A stretch of DNA of 50,873 bases from an uncultured Lachnospiraceae bacterium (GCA_902766735.1 CACXEU010000080.1:1-50873); one strand, 5' to 3'; shown: positions 1 to 7,560, counted from the stretch's first letter. Numbers and translations are program-made. The notes: generated from the letters alone by a model not told the origin.

Positions 1-1
1 A

Positions 2-469
2 TATCGTGAAGACCCATATAGAATTGTGAACTTCAAAAAAGATTCCGATGGAAATCTTGTATGTCCCAACGGCAGACGTTTCATATTCAAATATAGTCGA
101 CATGTCAAAAGAAATAAGTATGGACGAACCGAAGAAATTTATGAATGTGAAGATTGTACAGGTTGTCCTTATCGTGAAGCATGTTGCAAGAAAAAAGAAG
201 GTAACAGAACCGCAAGATTAAACAGAGAATTAACATCTATGCATAAAGAAGTGATTGAAAATCTTGAGTCAGTTCATGGAGCTCTGCTTCGTATGAATCG
301 AAGCATACAGTCTGAGGGAACATTTGGCATTATCAAATGGAACAGATCTTATAAAAGATTGTTCAGAAGAGGTTTAGAAAACGTAAATTTAGAGCTTACT
401 CTCATTGCTTGTGCTTTTAACCTTTATAAATACCATAATAAACGAAATCGATTGAAGCTGATTGCATGA
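2..469 (+). CDS. IS1182-type transposase, C-terminal part (cut by window edge)
   Basis: The reading frame is open through the first base of the window, so this is the 3' end of a longer gene; the in-frame GTG at 26 is probably not a real start. The visible 155 residues contain a cysteine cluster (CEDCTGCPYREAC) followed by an RMNRSIQSEGTFGIIKWN-type stretch and the ending NLYKYHNK. In IS1182/IS5-superfamily DDE transposases these carry the zinc-knuckle-like segment and the final catalytic glutamate (the E of SEGTFG). The stop is intact and the reading frame is clean, so the copy could be functional if the upstream part is. No right-end inverted repeat could be confirmed because the left end is outside the window. 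Confidence 0.8.
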   Translation, partial: YREDPYRIVNFKKDSDGNLVCPNGRRFIFKYSRHVKRNKYGRTEEIYECEDCTGCPYREACCKKKEGNRTARLNRELTSMHKEVIENLESVHGALLRMNRSIQSEGTFGIIKWNRSYKRLFRRGLENVNLELTLIACAFNLYKYHNKRNRLKLIA

Positions 470-555
470 AATCAGGTAATTAAATAGTTTAAAAAGCTCT
501 TATTAACACAGGGCTTATTAAAGTGCCTCTAAAATCAACAATTATGATAACTGAA

Positions 556-599
556 CATAAAGAAACAGAACTGCATTGGCAATGGCCAATGCAGTTCTG
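556..599 (-). terminator. Rho-independent terminator of efp, possibly bidirectional
   Basis: A perfect 15-bp stem (566-580 with 585-599, loop AATG) lies 44 bp past the efp stop. On the minus strand it is followed by TTTCTTTAT. It also sits about 100 bp past the transposase stop, and on the plus strand a T run follows at 612-619, so it may insulate efp in both directions. Confidence 0.75.
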
Positions 600-642
600 C
601 TATTTAGGGAGTTTTTTTACAGCCTCTTTCTAACATTCTTTC

Positions 643-1206
643 CTAGTTACCTACTCTCTTAGAGTATTCTCCTGTACGAGTATCGATAACGATTGTTTCA
701 CCCTGTTCTACGAATAATGGTACGTATACAGTAGCACCTGTTTCAACGATTGCAGGTTTTGTAGCGTTTGTAGCTGTGTTCCCCTTAAATCCAGGTTCTG
801 TTTCTGTAATTACTAATTCTACAGTGATTGGTGGTTCAATGGCGAAGATATCTCCGTTACAAGAACAAATCTTAACTTCTTCGTTTTCCTTCACGAATTT
901 TAATGCATCACCTACATTATCCTTGCTGATAGCGATCTGATCATATGTTTCGCCATCCATAAAGTAATATAAATCACCATCGTTATATAAATACTGCATA
1001 TTCTTTCTGTCGATATGAGCATTTTCGAATTTTTCTGTTGGTCTGAAAGATGTTTCTACAACACCACCATTTTTAATGTCTTTTAATTTTGTTCTAACGA
1101 ACGCTGCGCCTTTTCCCGGTTTTACGTGCTGGAATTCAACAATCTGATAAATCTTTCCATCATATTCAATCGTAATACCATTCTTAAAATCGCCTGCTGT
1201 TACCAT
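643..1206 (-). CDS. efp: Translation elongation factor P
   Basis: EF-P binds between the ribosomal P and E sites and relieves stalling at polyproline stretches. The 187-residue length matches the family. It opens with the N-terminal KOW-like domain, including the VKPGKGAAF loop whose lysine is the site that is post-translationally modified in many bacteria. Two OB-fold domains follow, with the conserved [18 protein letters not shown] stretch and a C-terminal GEYSKRVG end. The ATG at 1206 has an AGGAGGAAA ribosome binding site. A single-gene unit is likely, with a near-consensus promoter upstream and a terminator downstream. In many Firmicutes efp lies near aro or sporulation genes, as here. 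Confidence 0.97.
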   Translation of the reverse strand: MVTAGDFKNGITIEYDGKIYQIVEFQHVKPGKGAAFVRTKLKDIKNGGVVETSFRPTEKFENAHIDRKNMQYLYNDGDLYYFMDGETYDQIAISKDNVGDALKFVKENEEVKICSCNGDIFAIEPPITVELVITETEPGFKGNTATNATKPAIVETGATVYVPLFVEQGETIVIDTRTGEYSKRVGN

Positions 1207-1252
1207 AATTTTTCCTCCTAATGTTCATACGCATAAACGCACATTTGATATG

Positions 1253-1281
1253 ATTATAATTTATTTACCCGTATAATTCAA
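1253..1281 (-). promoter_or_regulatory. Sigma-A-type promoter of efp
   Basis: On the minus strand TTGAAT (1281-1276) is followed after exactly 17 bp by TATAAT (1258-1253). It lies about 45 bp upstream of the efp start. Confidence 0.8.
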
Positions 1282-1297
1282 GTATAATTCTACATTT

Positions 1298-2596
1298 TTA
1301 TCTTTGAACCTGTAAAGCGCCACTTTTCTTTAATTCTGTCAGGATTTCATAACAAATCTTCACTCGGTCATTGCAATCCACGGAAACCTGTAAATCCGTT
1401 ACTGACACATAACGAGGTTCTCTCGTTTGCATCAATCCCTTTATGTATTCCACATTCATGTTTCCATTGAGAATCGGACGACTGGTGTCATCCTTCACCC
1501 GTTCAAAAACAGTTTCCGGTGTGGCTTTCAGCAAAACAATCTCTCCCGACTTTTTCAGAATTTCAACATTTTCATCCCGAAGCACTGCTCCGCCACCACA
1601 AGAAATAATCTGTCCTGTTCCTTCGGCAATCTTACGCAAGGCTTCCGTCTCAATGTCGCGGAACCCTTCCTCACCTTTTTGTGCAAAGATTTCATTAATG
1701 GACATCCCTTGTGTTTCCACAATATACTGATCCGCATCAATTTCCGCAAAACCGGTAATCATTGCCAGCGCACGGGAAATCGTTGTTTTCCCTGTCCCCA
1801 TGAATCCTATCAAAGCAATGTTTCCCTTTAAGGCACATCCACGATTGATTTCCAATAAACTTCTTACTGTTTCCACATCTAACTGTCCCGGTGCAGAAGC
1901 GTTGACCCCTGCTGCAAAAGTTAATACAGAGCCGGTTCGATTGGTTGCCACACGTGTGATGGAGCCCGGCTCAGCCATGGACATGGTAATGAGAGGCTTT
2001 TCAATCTGCTGATTTGCCGCACGAGATGCGCGAACGAGACGTTCCACATCACTATAGTTTTCCGGCATTACCGCCAGTTTACATACATCTGCTCCCGTTT
2101 TATCAATTGCCTTTAAGATTTCAACCAGTTCTTCTTCTGCCGGGGTTTCAAAGAAATGATGATTGGAGCCGATGACCGCTACTCCTTGCTGCTGAATCGC
2201 CTCAATCAATTCCGCGGCATTCTGCAGACGTATTGCCTCCACATCTATAAAATCCACATGATAGTTTTCAGCAATTCCAGCCACAATCAGGCAGGCCTTC
2301 CGATACTCTTCATCGGAGCAATCCCACGCTCCACCTTCTGCCTTTGTACGGATTGTGTAAATTAATGGAATCTCGTCCAAACATTCACTAAGGGCTTCTA
2401 AAATATCCTGAACCATTTCCAGTTCCAGAATCGCTCCCTGAAGATAGTCCGCTCTCCATTCCACAATGTCCGGCTGCATTTCCTTTACCTTGCTTGCCTG
2501 ACTTAAGATTTCATCCTTGGACTTTCCTGTGATTGGAACACAGATTTTTGTCACCTCGCTATTCAGCTCTATGTTTTTTGTCTTTAACTGTTTCAT
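1298..2596 (-). CDS. aroDK: Bifunctional 3-dehydroquinate dehydratase (type I) / shikimate kinase
   Basis: Two consecutive shikimate-pathway enzymes are fused in one 432-residue chain. Residues 1-250 are a type I dehydroquinase: EWRADYL (Glu46, Arg48) binds substrate, His146/147 in GSNHHF is the catalytic base, and Lys173 in DVCKLAV forms the Schiff base. Residues about 257-432 are shikimate kinase: the P-loop GFMGTGKTT (264-272), the shikimate-binding DADQY, GGGAVLR, and the LID arginine in RPIL. A short linker (SLLEINRGCALKG) joins them. The chain therefore does steps 3 and 5 of the pathway, and step 4 is done by the divergent aroE product. The ATG at 2596 has GAGAAGG upstream. Confidence 0.93.
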   Translation of the reverse strand: MKQLKTKNIELNSEVTKICVPITGKSKDEILSQASKVKEMQPDIVEWRADYLQGAILELEMVQDILEALSECLDEIPLIYTIRTKAEGGAWDCSDEEYRKACLIVAGIAENYHVDFIDVEAIRLQNAAELIEAIQQQGVAVIGSNHHFFETPAEEELVEILKAIDKTGADVCKLAVMPENYSDVERLVRASRAANQQIEKPLITMSMAEPGSITRVATNRTGSVLTFAAGVNASAPGQLDVETVRSLLEINRGCALKGNIALIGFMGTGKTTISRALAMITGFAEIDADQYIVETQGMSINEIFAQKGEEGFRDIETEALRKIAEGTGQIISCGGGAVLRDENVEILKKSGEIVLLKATPETVFERVKDDTSRPILNGNMNVEYIKGLMQTREPRYVSVTDLQVSVDCNDRVKICYEILTELKKSGALQVQR

Positions 2597-2607
2597 CGTA
2601 CCTTCTC

Positions 2608-2634
2608 AACGGTTCATTTGAATAATCAACCGTT
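2608..2634. repeat. Inverted repeat AACGGTT/AACCGTT in the aroDK leader
   Basis: Two perfect 7-bp arms (2608-2614 and 2628-2634) are separated by 13 bp, between the predicted aroDK promoter and its start codon. The position suits an operator or a leader hairpin, but no regulator is identified. Confidence 0.35.
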
Positions 2635-2678
2635 CTTTCACTTTCTATATTATTCAGTTTACTTTTTGACTATTTAAA

Positions 2679-2706
2679 ATTATACTTATATGAGAAAAAA
2701 AATCAA
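2679..2706 (-). promoter_or_regulatory. Sigma-A-type promoter of aroDK
   Basis: On the minus strand TTGATT (2706-2701) and TATAAT (2684-2679) are separated by 16 bp. The divergent aroE promoter must overlap this region. A plus-strand TTGACT (2666-2671) is visible, but its -10 partner is poor. Confidence 0.65.
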
Positions 2707-2724
2707 CAGAGAAGAGGTATCCAT

Positions 2725-3597
2725 ATGGCTTGTATTGAAAACATTACAGGAACGACAAAATTAACCGGTCTGTTAGGCAGTCCGGTAGCACATAGCAAAT
2801 CCCCATTGATGCACAACGAAGCATTTCGCTTATTAGGTTTAGATTACGTTTATTTGTGCTTTGATGTTGGAGAAGATGACTTGGAAACAGCCTACGAAGG
2901 ATTAAAGAAATTGAATGTGGCAGGATTTAACTGTACCATGCCTGACAAAACAAGAATGGCTCAGCTGGCAGACGAATTATCTCCTGCAGCTTCCTTAATC
3001 GGCGCAGTCAATACTGTTGTAAATAACAACGGAACTTTCGTGGGACATAATACCGACGGAATCGGTTATATGACATCATTAAGAGAAACAGGAAATGATA
3101 TTGTAGGAAAGAAAATGACATTGATGGGTGCCGGCGGTGCTGCTTCTTCCATTATGGTTCAGGCAGCCTTGGACGGAGCACGGGAAATTGATGTGTTTAG
3201 TTTGAAAGACCGCTTTTGGGATAAGGCCGAAGCAATGATTTCTAATATTAATGCGAAGACGAATTGTAAAGTAAATCTCATCGAAATGAATTCCGACGAG
3301 ATTCTTGGTGCTTCCATTGCTGAAAGCGACATTCTTTGTAACGCCACTACAGTAGGCATGGCACCAAATGATGATAAGTGTCTGATTAAGGACCCGAATA
3401 TGTTAAGAGAAGGCTTAATTGTTTCCGACATCATTTATAATCCATTAGAGACAAAATTATTTCAAATGGCTCAGTCGCAGGGTTGCACCGTCTTTAACGG
3501 ATTATATATGCTCCTTTATCAGGGAGCTGAAGCCTTTAAGCTTTGGACCGGTCAGGAAATGCCTGTAGATATCATTAAGAAAAAATATTTTGATTAA
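2725..3597 (+). CDS. aroE: Shikimate dehydrogenase (AroE/YdiB-like)
   Basis: It reduces 3-dehydroshikimate to shikimate with NAD(P)H. The 290-residue protein has the substrate motif GSPVAHSKSPLMHNEAF (about 18-34), the catalytic lysine in CTMPDKT (Lys75; the family usually reads NVTxPxK), NTDGIGY, and the Rossmann loop GAGGAAS. The C-terminal half (SLKDRFWDKA, GLYMLLYQGAEAFKLWTG) resembles the YdiB quinate/shikimate dehydrogenase branch more than classical AroE, so quinate use cannot be excluded. The ATG at 2725 follows AGAAGAGG. It is one of only three plus-strand genes and is divergent from aroDK; together they cover three successive pathway steps. Confidence 0.9.
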   Translation: MACIENITGTTKLTGLLGSPVAHSKSPLMHNEAFRLLGLDYVYLCFDVGEDDLETAYEGLKKLNVAGFNCTMPDKTRMAQLADELSPAASLIGAVNTVVNNNGTFVGHNTDGIGYMTSLRETGNDIVGKKMTLMGAGGAASSIMVQAALDGAREIDVFSLKDRFWDKAEAMISNINAKTNCKVNLIEMNSDEILGASIAESDILCNATTVGMAPNDDKCLIKDPNMLREGLIVSDIIYNPLETKLFQMAQSQGCTVFNGLYMLLYQGAEAFKLWTGQEMPVDIIKKKYFD

Positions 3598-3598
3598 G

Positions 3599-3684
3599 AA
3601 AAAAGGACTGTTAAAAAATACCCACCTCCAATCGTTAGATTTTTGGTCTAACTTTTTGGGGACGGTACAAAACAGTCCTTTTTT
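3599..3684. terminator. Bidirectional terminator made of nested inverted repeats, IS-end-like
   Basis: Outer 14-bp arms (3599-3612 and 3671-3684) enclose a smaller hairpin, GTTAGA/TCTAAC (3634-3639 with 3647-3652). The A run and T run at the two ends make it terminator-like for both aroE on the plus strand and yqeG on the minus strand. On the minus strand the interior (ACCGTCCCCAAAAAGTTAG, then GATTGGAGGTGGGTA) looks like the terminal sequence of an insertion element rather than an ordinary terminator loop. Confidence 0.65.
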
Positions 3685-3688
3685 CATG

Positions 3689-4201
3689 TTATTCTTTATT
3701 TTTCTTTAATAAGCGCTTGCGCCATCTCCACAAAACAAATTTCTCCGGAATTCTTTTCAAGACAATCTGAATTTCTTCCTTCTTATCAATCTGCTTTACC
3801 ATAACCGTCTGTATTCCACAGCGATTCGCTCCCCAGATATCCGTGAAAATCTGATCCCCGAGAAACAATGTCGTTTCCTTTGTGGTTCCCATTAACTCCA
3901 TCGCTTTTTCGTAGTTTTTCGTGGACGGCTTATGTGCATTAAAAATATATTTCGATTCCACCGCATAAGCAAAAGGCTCCACGCGGGATTCTTTATTATT
4001 TGATATTAAACAGGTATCGATTCCCTTCTGATGCAATTCCTTGAAATAAGCAATAATCTCCGGTGTGGCCGGTGCACCATGAGGAACCAGGGTATTATCA
4101 ATGTCCGAAATAATTCCGCGAATCCCTTGTTTATAGTACATATCCCAATCAATATCCTGAATAGAATCCAGATATTCATTCGGAAAAAATCTCTCCAGCA
4201 T
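3689..4201 (-). CDS. yqeG: YqeG-family HAD-IIIA phosphatase
   Basis: This is a 170-residue HAD-superfamily hydrolase. Motif I is DIDNTLVPHG (nucleophile Asp and acid/base Asp), motif II is LISNNKESR, a conserved lysine lies in HKPSTKNYEKAM, and motif III/IV is FLGDQIFTDIWGAN. In B. subtilis yqeG opens a conserved cluster with yqeH, aroE and other genes, and aroE is next door here too. The physiological substrate is not established; lipid-phosphate phosphatases occur in related families. The basic C-terminus (WRWRKRLLKKNKE) might associate with membrane or RNA. The ATG at 4201 has GAGGAAAA upstream; it is co-transcribed with nrdR (16-nt gap). Confidence 0.88.
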   Translation of the reverse strand: MLERFFPNEYLDSIQDIDWDMYYKQGIRGIISDIDNTLVPHGAPATPEIIAYFKELHQKGIDTCLISNNKESRVEPFAYAVESKYIFNAHKPSTKNYEKAMELMGTTKETTLFLGDQIFTDIWGANRCGIQTVMVKQIDKKEEIQIVLKRIPEKFVLWRWRKRLLKKNKE

Positions 4202-4217
4202 TTTCCTCTAGTCCTCT

Positions 4218-4667
4218 CTATTTCAGTAATTTTGCCAATTCATCCATAAAGGTATTCACGTCTTTAAACTCACGGTAAACCGATGCAAAACGAACATAGG
4301 CAACCTGATCTAAAGCCTTCAGACGTTCCATGACCAATTCTCCGATCACTTCACTCTGAATTTCTTTTTGTTCCATATTAAAGATTGCATTTTCAACTTC
4401 TTCCACAGTTGAGACAATCTGGTCATAGGATACCGGACGTTTATGACAGGAACGTAAAATTCCAGCCTCAATCTTTCCTCGATCGTAAGGTTCTCTGATG
4501 TTTCCTTTTTTTATAACAATCAAAGGAATGCTTTCCACCTTTTCATAAGTTGTAAAACGTTTGGAACATTGTTCACACTGACGTCTTCTTCGAATCGCGT
4601 TATTATCCTCAGCCGGACGCGAATCAATTACTTTCGTATCATCTGCTCCACAATATGGACACTTCAT
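4218..4667 (-). CDS. nrdR: Transcriptional repressor NrdR
   Basis: NrdR senses ATP/dATP and represses ribonucleotide reductase genes. The 149-residue protein starts MKCPYCGADDTKVIDSR, the N-terminal zinc ribbon (CPYC ... CEQC), and continues into the ATP-cone domain (VIKKGNIREPYDRGKI). The frame is open 60 nt further upstream, but that extension runs through the promoter. The ATG at 4667 has an ideal AGGAGGAAGA site, so I place the start there. Downstream yqeG follows after 16 nt. No ribonucleotide reductase gene is in the window, so its targets are elsewhere. Confidence 0.95.
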   Translation of the reverse strand: MKCPYCGADDTKVIDSRPAEDNNAIRRRRQCEQCSKRFTTYEKVESIPLIVIKKGNIREPYDRGKIEAGILRSCHKRPVSYDQIVSTVEEVENAIFNMEQKEIQSEVIGELVMERLKALDQVAYVRFASVYREFKDVNTFMDELAKLLK

Positions 4668-4698
4668 TCGTCTTCCTCCTTTAGGTTCACATAAAACG

Positions 4699-4727
4699 AT
4701 TATAAAAAATATTGCCCTATCGGTCAA
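4699..4727 (-). promoter_or_regulatory. Sigma-A-type promoter of nrdR-yqeG
   Basis: On the minus strand TTGACC (4727-4722) is followed after 17 bp by TATAAT (4704-4699). The -35 hexamer overlaps the stop codon of the upstream gene, so nrdR has its own promoter despite lying close behind the sporulation operon. Confidence 0.85.
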
Positions 4728-4987
4728 GGTATTTTCACTTTTTGGCGAACCCTGTTTTCCTCTACTTCAACCAGGATAATATCCGGTCCCACCTGGGTAA
4801 TACAGGAAATCGGAATCACATATTCATAATCACTGCAAAAGAGTCCAAACCACTTTGATGGTGCAGTCACAATTAAAGCTCGGATTTCTCCGGAGCACAA
4901 ATCAAATTCCAAATCACGGGCACATCCAAGCACCCTACAGGAACAAGTATTAACAATTTCTTTTCTTTTTAAATCCTGAATTCTCAT
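4724..4987 (-). CDS. YlmC/YmxH-family sporulation protein (PRC-barrel)
   Basis: This 87-residue protein has the PRC-barrel pattern of the YlmC/YmxH family: MRIQDLKRKEIVN, then a G-x-RDLEFDL strand pair, GEIRALIV, and YVIPISCITQVGPDIILV. The molecular role of the family is unknown; it is strongly linked to sporulating Firmicutes. It follows sigG by 31 nt and probably shares its transcript. No strong Shine-Dalgarno precedes the ATG, which suggests coupling or weak expression. It is unusually cysteine-rich for its size: cysteines cluster near residues 15, 17 and 22, with three more further along. Confidence 0.82.
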   Translation of the reverse strand: MRIQDLKRKEIVNTCSCRVLGCARDLEFDLCSGEIRALIVTAPSKWFGLFCSDYEYVIPISCITQVGPDIILVEVEENRVRQKVKIP

Positions 4988-5018
4988 TTTTATTTTATCT
5001 TATGCACAAATCCACTTC

Positions 5019-5795
5019 TTAGCGAATATAATTTTTCATTGTTTTCAATGCATTCTTTTCCAAACGACTGACCTGCGCCTGGGAAATACCAATTTCTTCC
5101 GCAATTTCCATCTGCGTTTTCCCATTAAAAAACCGCATATCGATAATTTTTCGTTCTCTTCCCGTCAGCTTGTTCAAAGCCTCTGACAGAACAATGCTTT
5201 CCACCCACTTTTCTTCCTTATTTTTCTTATCGCTAATCTGATCCATGACATAAAGGGTATCGCCCCCTTGCTCATACACCGGTTCAAAGAGGGATACCGG
5301 ACTTTGGATGGCATCTAATGCGTAAGCCACATCCTCAACCTTCACCCCGATTTCCTCAGCGATTTCCTCCATGGTCGGCTCCCGATTCGTCGTCTTCGCA
5401 ATACGTTCCCGACAGTAAATCGCCTTATAAGCAATATCCTTCACCGAACGACTTACTCGAATCGCCGCATTGTCTCTTAAGAATCTTTTCAGTTCCCCGG
5501 CAATCATCGGCACCGCATAGGTAGAAAATTTCACATTCAGCGTATCGTCGAAATTATCAATCGCCTTAATCAATCCCACGCAGCCAATCTGAAACAGGTC
5601 ATCCATGTTTTCCTTGCTTCCGGAAAAGCGTTGTAAAATGCTTAGCACCAGTCGGAGATTTCCCTGAATATATCGTTCTCTCGCTTCCATATCCCCCTGC
5701 TTTATTTTTTCAAACAGTTCCTTCTTTTCCTCTTCTGAAAGTATCGGTAATTTGGAAGTGTTCACTCCACAAATTTCAACTTTATAAAGAGCCAT
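5019..5795 (-). CDS. sigG: RNA polymerase sporulation sigma factor SigG (late forespore)
   Basis: SigG directs late gene expression in the forespore after engulfment. The 258-residue product starts MALYKVEICGVNTSKLP, a SigG N-terminal signature. Region 2 follows (NLRLVLSILQRF, DDLFQIGCVGLIKAID, FSTYAVPMIAGELKRFLRD), then region 3 and region 4 with the helix-turn-helix TQMEIAEEIGISQAQVSRLE. The frame is open 57 nt further upstream, but the ATG at 5795 has a GGAGGA site and gives the canonical length. It lies 57 nt after sigE, and that gap holds a forespore-type promoter. It is the third gene of spoIIGA-sigE-sigG, an order conserved in Bacilli and Clostridia. Confidence 0.96.
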   Translation of the reverse strand: MALYKVEICGVNTSKLPILSEEEKKELFEKIKQGDMEARERYIQGNLRLVLSILQRFSGSKENMDDLFQIGCVGLIKAIDNFDDTLNVKFSTYAVPMIAGELKRFLRDNAAIRVSRSVKDIAYKAIYCRERIAKTTNREPTMEEIAEEIGVKVEDVAYALDAIQSPVSLFEPVYEQGGDTLYVMDQISDKKNKEEKWVESIVLSEALNKLTGRERKIIDMRFFNGKTQMEIAEEIGISQAQVSRLEKNALKTMKNYIR

Positions 5796-5820
5796 TGTTT
5801 TCCTCCAATCTATACTTCTA

Positions 5821-5851
5821 TAGCATTGCCAAAACACCGGCTCTTTATTCA
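5821..5851 (-). promoter_or_regulatory. Candidate sigma-F/sigma-G promoter of sigG
   Basis: On the minus strand TGAATA (5851-5846) is followed after 18 bp by AATGCTA (5827-5821). This compares with the B. subtilis SigG pattern TGHATA-N18-CATAMTA: the -35 matches fully and the -10 in 5 of 7. It begins just after the sigE stop and ends 25 bp before the sigG ATG. Confidence 0.6.
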
Positions 5852-5852
5852 A

Positions 5853-6587
5853 TTATTCATATTTTAAAATTTCCCGTTTCAACCGCTTAATGATTTTCTT
5901 TTCCAGTCGCGAAATATAGGATTGGGAAATTCCAAGCCTCTCCGCCACCTGCTTCTGAGTCAGTTCCTTTCCATTCCGCTCGCTTAATCCATAACGCATT
6001 TCCACGATTTCACGTTCCCTGACATTCAACTTTTCGATTGCCTTATAAAGCAATCGACGCTCCACCTCCGACTCCAAGTCCCTGGAAATCAAATCTTCGT
6101 CCGTCCCCAGAATATCGGAGAGCAGTAATTCATTGCCATCCCAATCTACATTCAGTGGTTCATCAATGGAAACCTCCATCTTCACCTTACTGTTCTTTCT
6201 TAAATACATTAAAATTTCATTCTCAATACATCTGGACGCATAGGTTGCCAGCTTGATATTCTTATCCGACTTAAAGGTGTTAATCCCTTTAATCAATCCA
6301 ATGGTTCCAATGGAAATCAAGTCCTCCACGCCCACACCCGTATTATCAAATTTCTTTGCAATGTACACTACAAGCCGGAGATTATGTTCAATGAGTTTAC
6401 TCCTCGCTCCTGTATCCTGTTCTTCGCAAAGCATCCGGATGCATTCTGCTTCTTCCTCAGTTTCAAGTGGCGCCGGCAAAACATCATTTCCACCAATATA
6501 CCTTAATTCTCCTGAGCCTGTTAAAATCCACCCTCTAAACACTCTCCATTTTTCTGTCCAAAACGTCCTTTCTTTTTCTGCAATCAT
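5853..6587 (-). CDS. sigE: RNA polymerase sporulation sigma factor SigE (early mother cell), pro-form
   Basis: SigE runs early mother-cell transcription and is made as a membrane-associated pro-protein cleaved by SpoIIGA. The 244-residue chain has an N-terminal pro-region (about 1-30), region 2 ([47 protein letters not shown]) and a region 4 HTH ([24 protein letters not shown]). The frame extends to a TTG at 6608, but AAGGGGGAG lies 6-7 nt before the ATG at 6587, so that ATG is preferred. Its 5' end overlaps the 3' end of spoIIGA by 53 nt, implying translational coupling of the protease and its substrate. Confidence 0.96.
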   Translation of the reverse strand: MIAEKERTFWTEKWRVFRGWILTGSGELRYIGGNDVLPAPLETEEEAECIRMLCEEQDTGARSKLIEHNLRLVVYIAKKFDNTGVGVEDLISIGTIGLIKGINTFKSDKNIKLATYASRCIENEILMYLRKNSKVKMEVSIDEPLNVDWDGNELLLSDILGTDEDLISRDLESEVERRLLYKAIEKLNVREREIVEMRYGLSERNGKELTQKQVAERLGISQSYISRLEKKIIKRLKREILKYE

Positions 6588-7407
6588 ACGCAACTCCCCC
6601 TTCTTCAAAATATTTTGGATGCAAAATCATCTCATATCCACTGCTTCGCTCCCAGCCTCCATGATGTACCGCCACCGGAACGTTCTCATAAGCATTTCCG
6701 CAGACGCTTAACCGTTCAGCCCAAAACCCCTGCAAGATTCCGTTTTCACGATCAATCGTGTTATATGGAATAAAGATAATTTTTTCAATTTCAATATCTT
6801 TGACACTGGCAGCACTTATCACACACGCCGGCTTTCCGGTTATCGGCTCCCGCAAGCAGTTGCCCGTATCACAAAGAGCCAATATTCTTTTCTTTGACTT
6901 TCCAACCAACAGTTCCACTGTTTCCACATGTTTTCGAATCTGCCAAGTCTGTTTCAGTCGCCCAATCAGACAATAAAACATGCTCCCCACAATCAATGCC
7001 AATCCCACACACAGCTTTCCGTCGATCTCTCCCACCATACCGGTAGCCCGATATACTTCTCTTCGTTTATTCTGCAAATCCGCTACAACCACCAGCATTC
7101 CACACAGAAAAAACATTCCCATATATAAAGAAATCACCCGGGATAAATGCCTTTGAATCCCCCTCCATTTCAGACTGATTACCACCAGAACCTGTCCCAT
7201 AACCCAATAGGTCAATATCCATTGCACCAGCTCTACAACATTCAGCACCTCCATTACAACTGCGTATATCCCGCCAATAACGGAAGCCAAACAGCAATAC
7301 CGGATTCCTTTTTCATCCTGTTCCCAAATCCGGAGCATCCATAAAACCAGAAAATCCATCAGCATATTAAATGCAAAATACACATCCAAATAAATATAAC
7401 AAACCAT
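6535..7407 (-). CDS. spoIIGA: Sporulation sigma-E factor-processing peptidase SpoIIGA
   Basis: SpoIIGA is a membrane aspartic protease that activates pro-SigE once SpoIIR signals from the forespore. The 290-residue protein starts [19 protein letters not shown]. The first 150 residues carry about five hydrophobic membrane segments. The soluble C-terminal half holds the protease signature [17 protein letters not shown], with the catalytic Asp in DTGN. The ATG at 7407 has AAGGAGAAGGG upstream; 36 nt of extra open frame upstream have no ribosome binding site. It opens the spoIIGA-sigE-sigG-ymxH operon. Confidence 0.95.
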   Translation of the reverse strand: MVCYIYLDVYFAFNMLMDFLVLWMLRIWEQDEKGIRYCCLASVIGGIYAVVMEVLNVVELVQWILTYWVMGQVLVVISLKWRGIQRHLSRVISLYMGMFFLCGMLVVVADLQNKRREVYRATGMVGEIDGKLCVGLALIVGSMFYCLIGRLKQTWQIRKHVETVELLVGKSKKRILALCDTGNCLREPITGKPACVISAASVKDIEIEKIIFIPYNTIDRENGILQGFWAERLSVCGNAYENVPVAVHHGGWERSSGYEMILHPKYFEEGGVAYDCRKRKDVLDRKMESV

Positions 7408-7426
7408 TCCCTTCTCCTTGTGATTT

Positions 7427-7432
7427 ATTATA
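7427..7432 (-). promoter_or_regulatory. Possible spoIIGA -10 element (TATAAT), Spo0A-type context
   Basis: A consensus TATAAT lies 19 bp before the spoIIGA start, with no -35 hexamer at the normal distance. That is the situation in Spo0A-activated promoters. A GTCGAA core (7454-7459, plus strand), similar to the inner part of the TTTGTCGAA Spo0A box, lies just upstream of it but within a terminator stem. Suggestive only. Confidence 0.3.
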
Positions 7433-7443
7433 TTTTTTTCCAT

Positions 7444-7476
7444 AAAAAAAGTCCGTCGAAAAAAGTTCCGACGGAC
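7444..7476 (-). terminator. Terminator between the small secreted gene and spoIIGA
   Basis: The 8-bp stem GTCCGTCG/CGACGGAC (7451-7458 with 7469-7476) is followed on the minus strand by seven T residues (7450-7444). Confidence 0.75.
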
Positions 7477-7507
7477 AATATTTTCTATTCAGTTTTTTAG
7501 AAGAGGC

Positions 7508-7560
7508 GTCACCGGCATTTCACCGGTGACCTTTTCCCTTGGGAGTTTTCAGTCCCAAGG
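7508..7560. repeat. Two adjacent hairpins upstream of the spoIIGA terminator
   Basis: GTCACCGG/CCGGTGAC (7508-7515 with 7523-7530) and CCTTGGGA/TCCCAAGG (7537-7544 with 7553-7560) each form a perfect 8-bp stem. Neither has a T run. With the terminator at 7444-7476 they make three hairpins in about 115 bp. The role is unknown; they could be an mRNA 3' end or a leader structure. Confidence 0.6.

Noticed and set aside
2666..2694. A consensus plus-strand promoter for aroE using TTGACT
   Set aside because: The -35 is good, but the sequence at 16-18 bp (ATATGA/TATGAG) is a poor -10, so it was not listed as a feature.
4668..4727. N-terminal extension of NrdR
   Set aside because: The extension overlies a TTGACC-N17-TATAAT promoter, and the ATG at 4667 has an AGGAGG site and gives the family's normal start.
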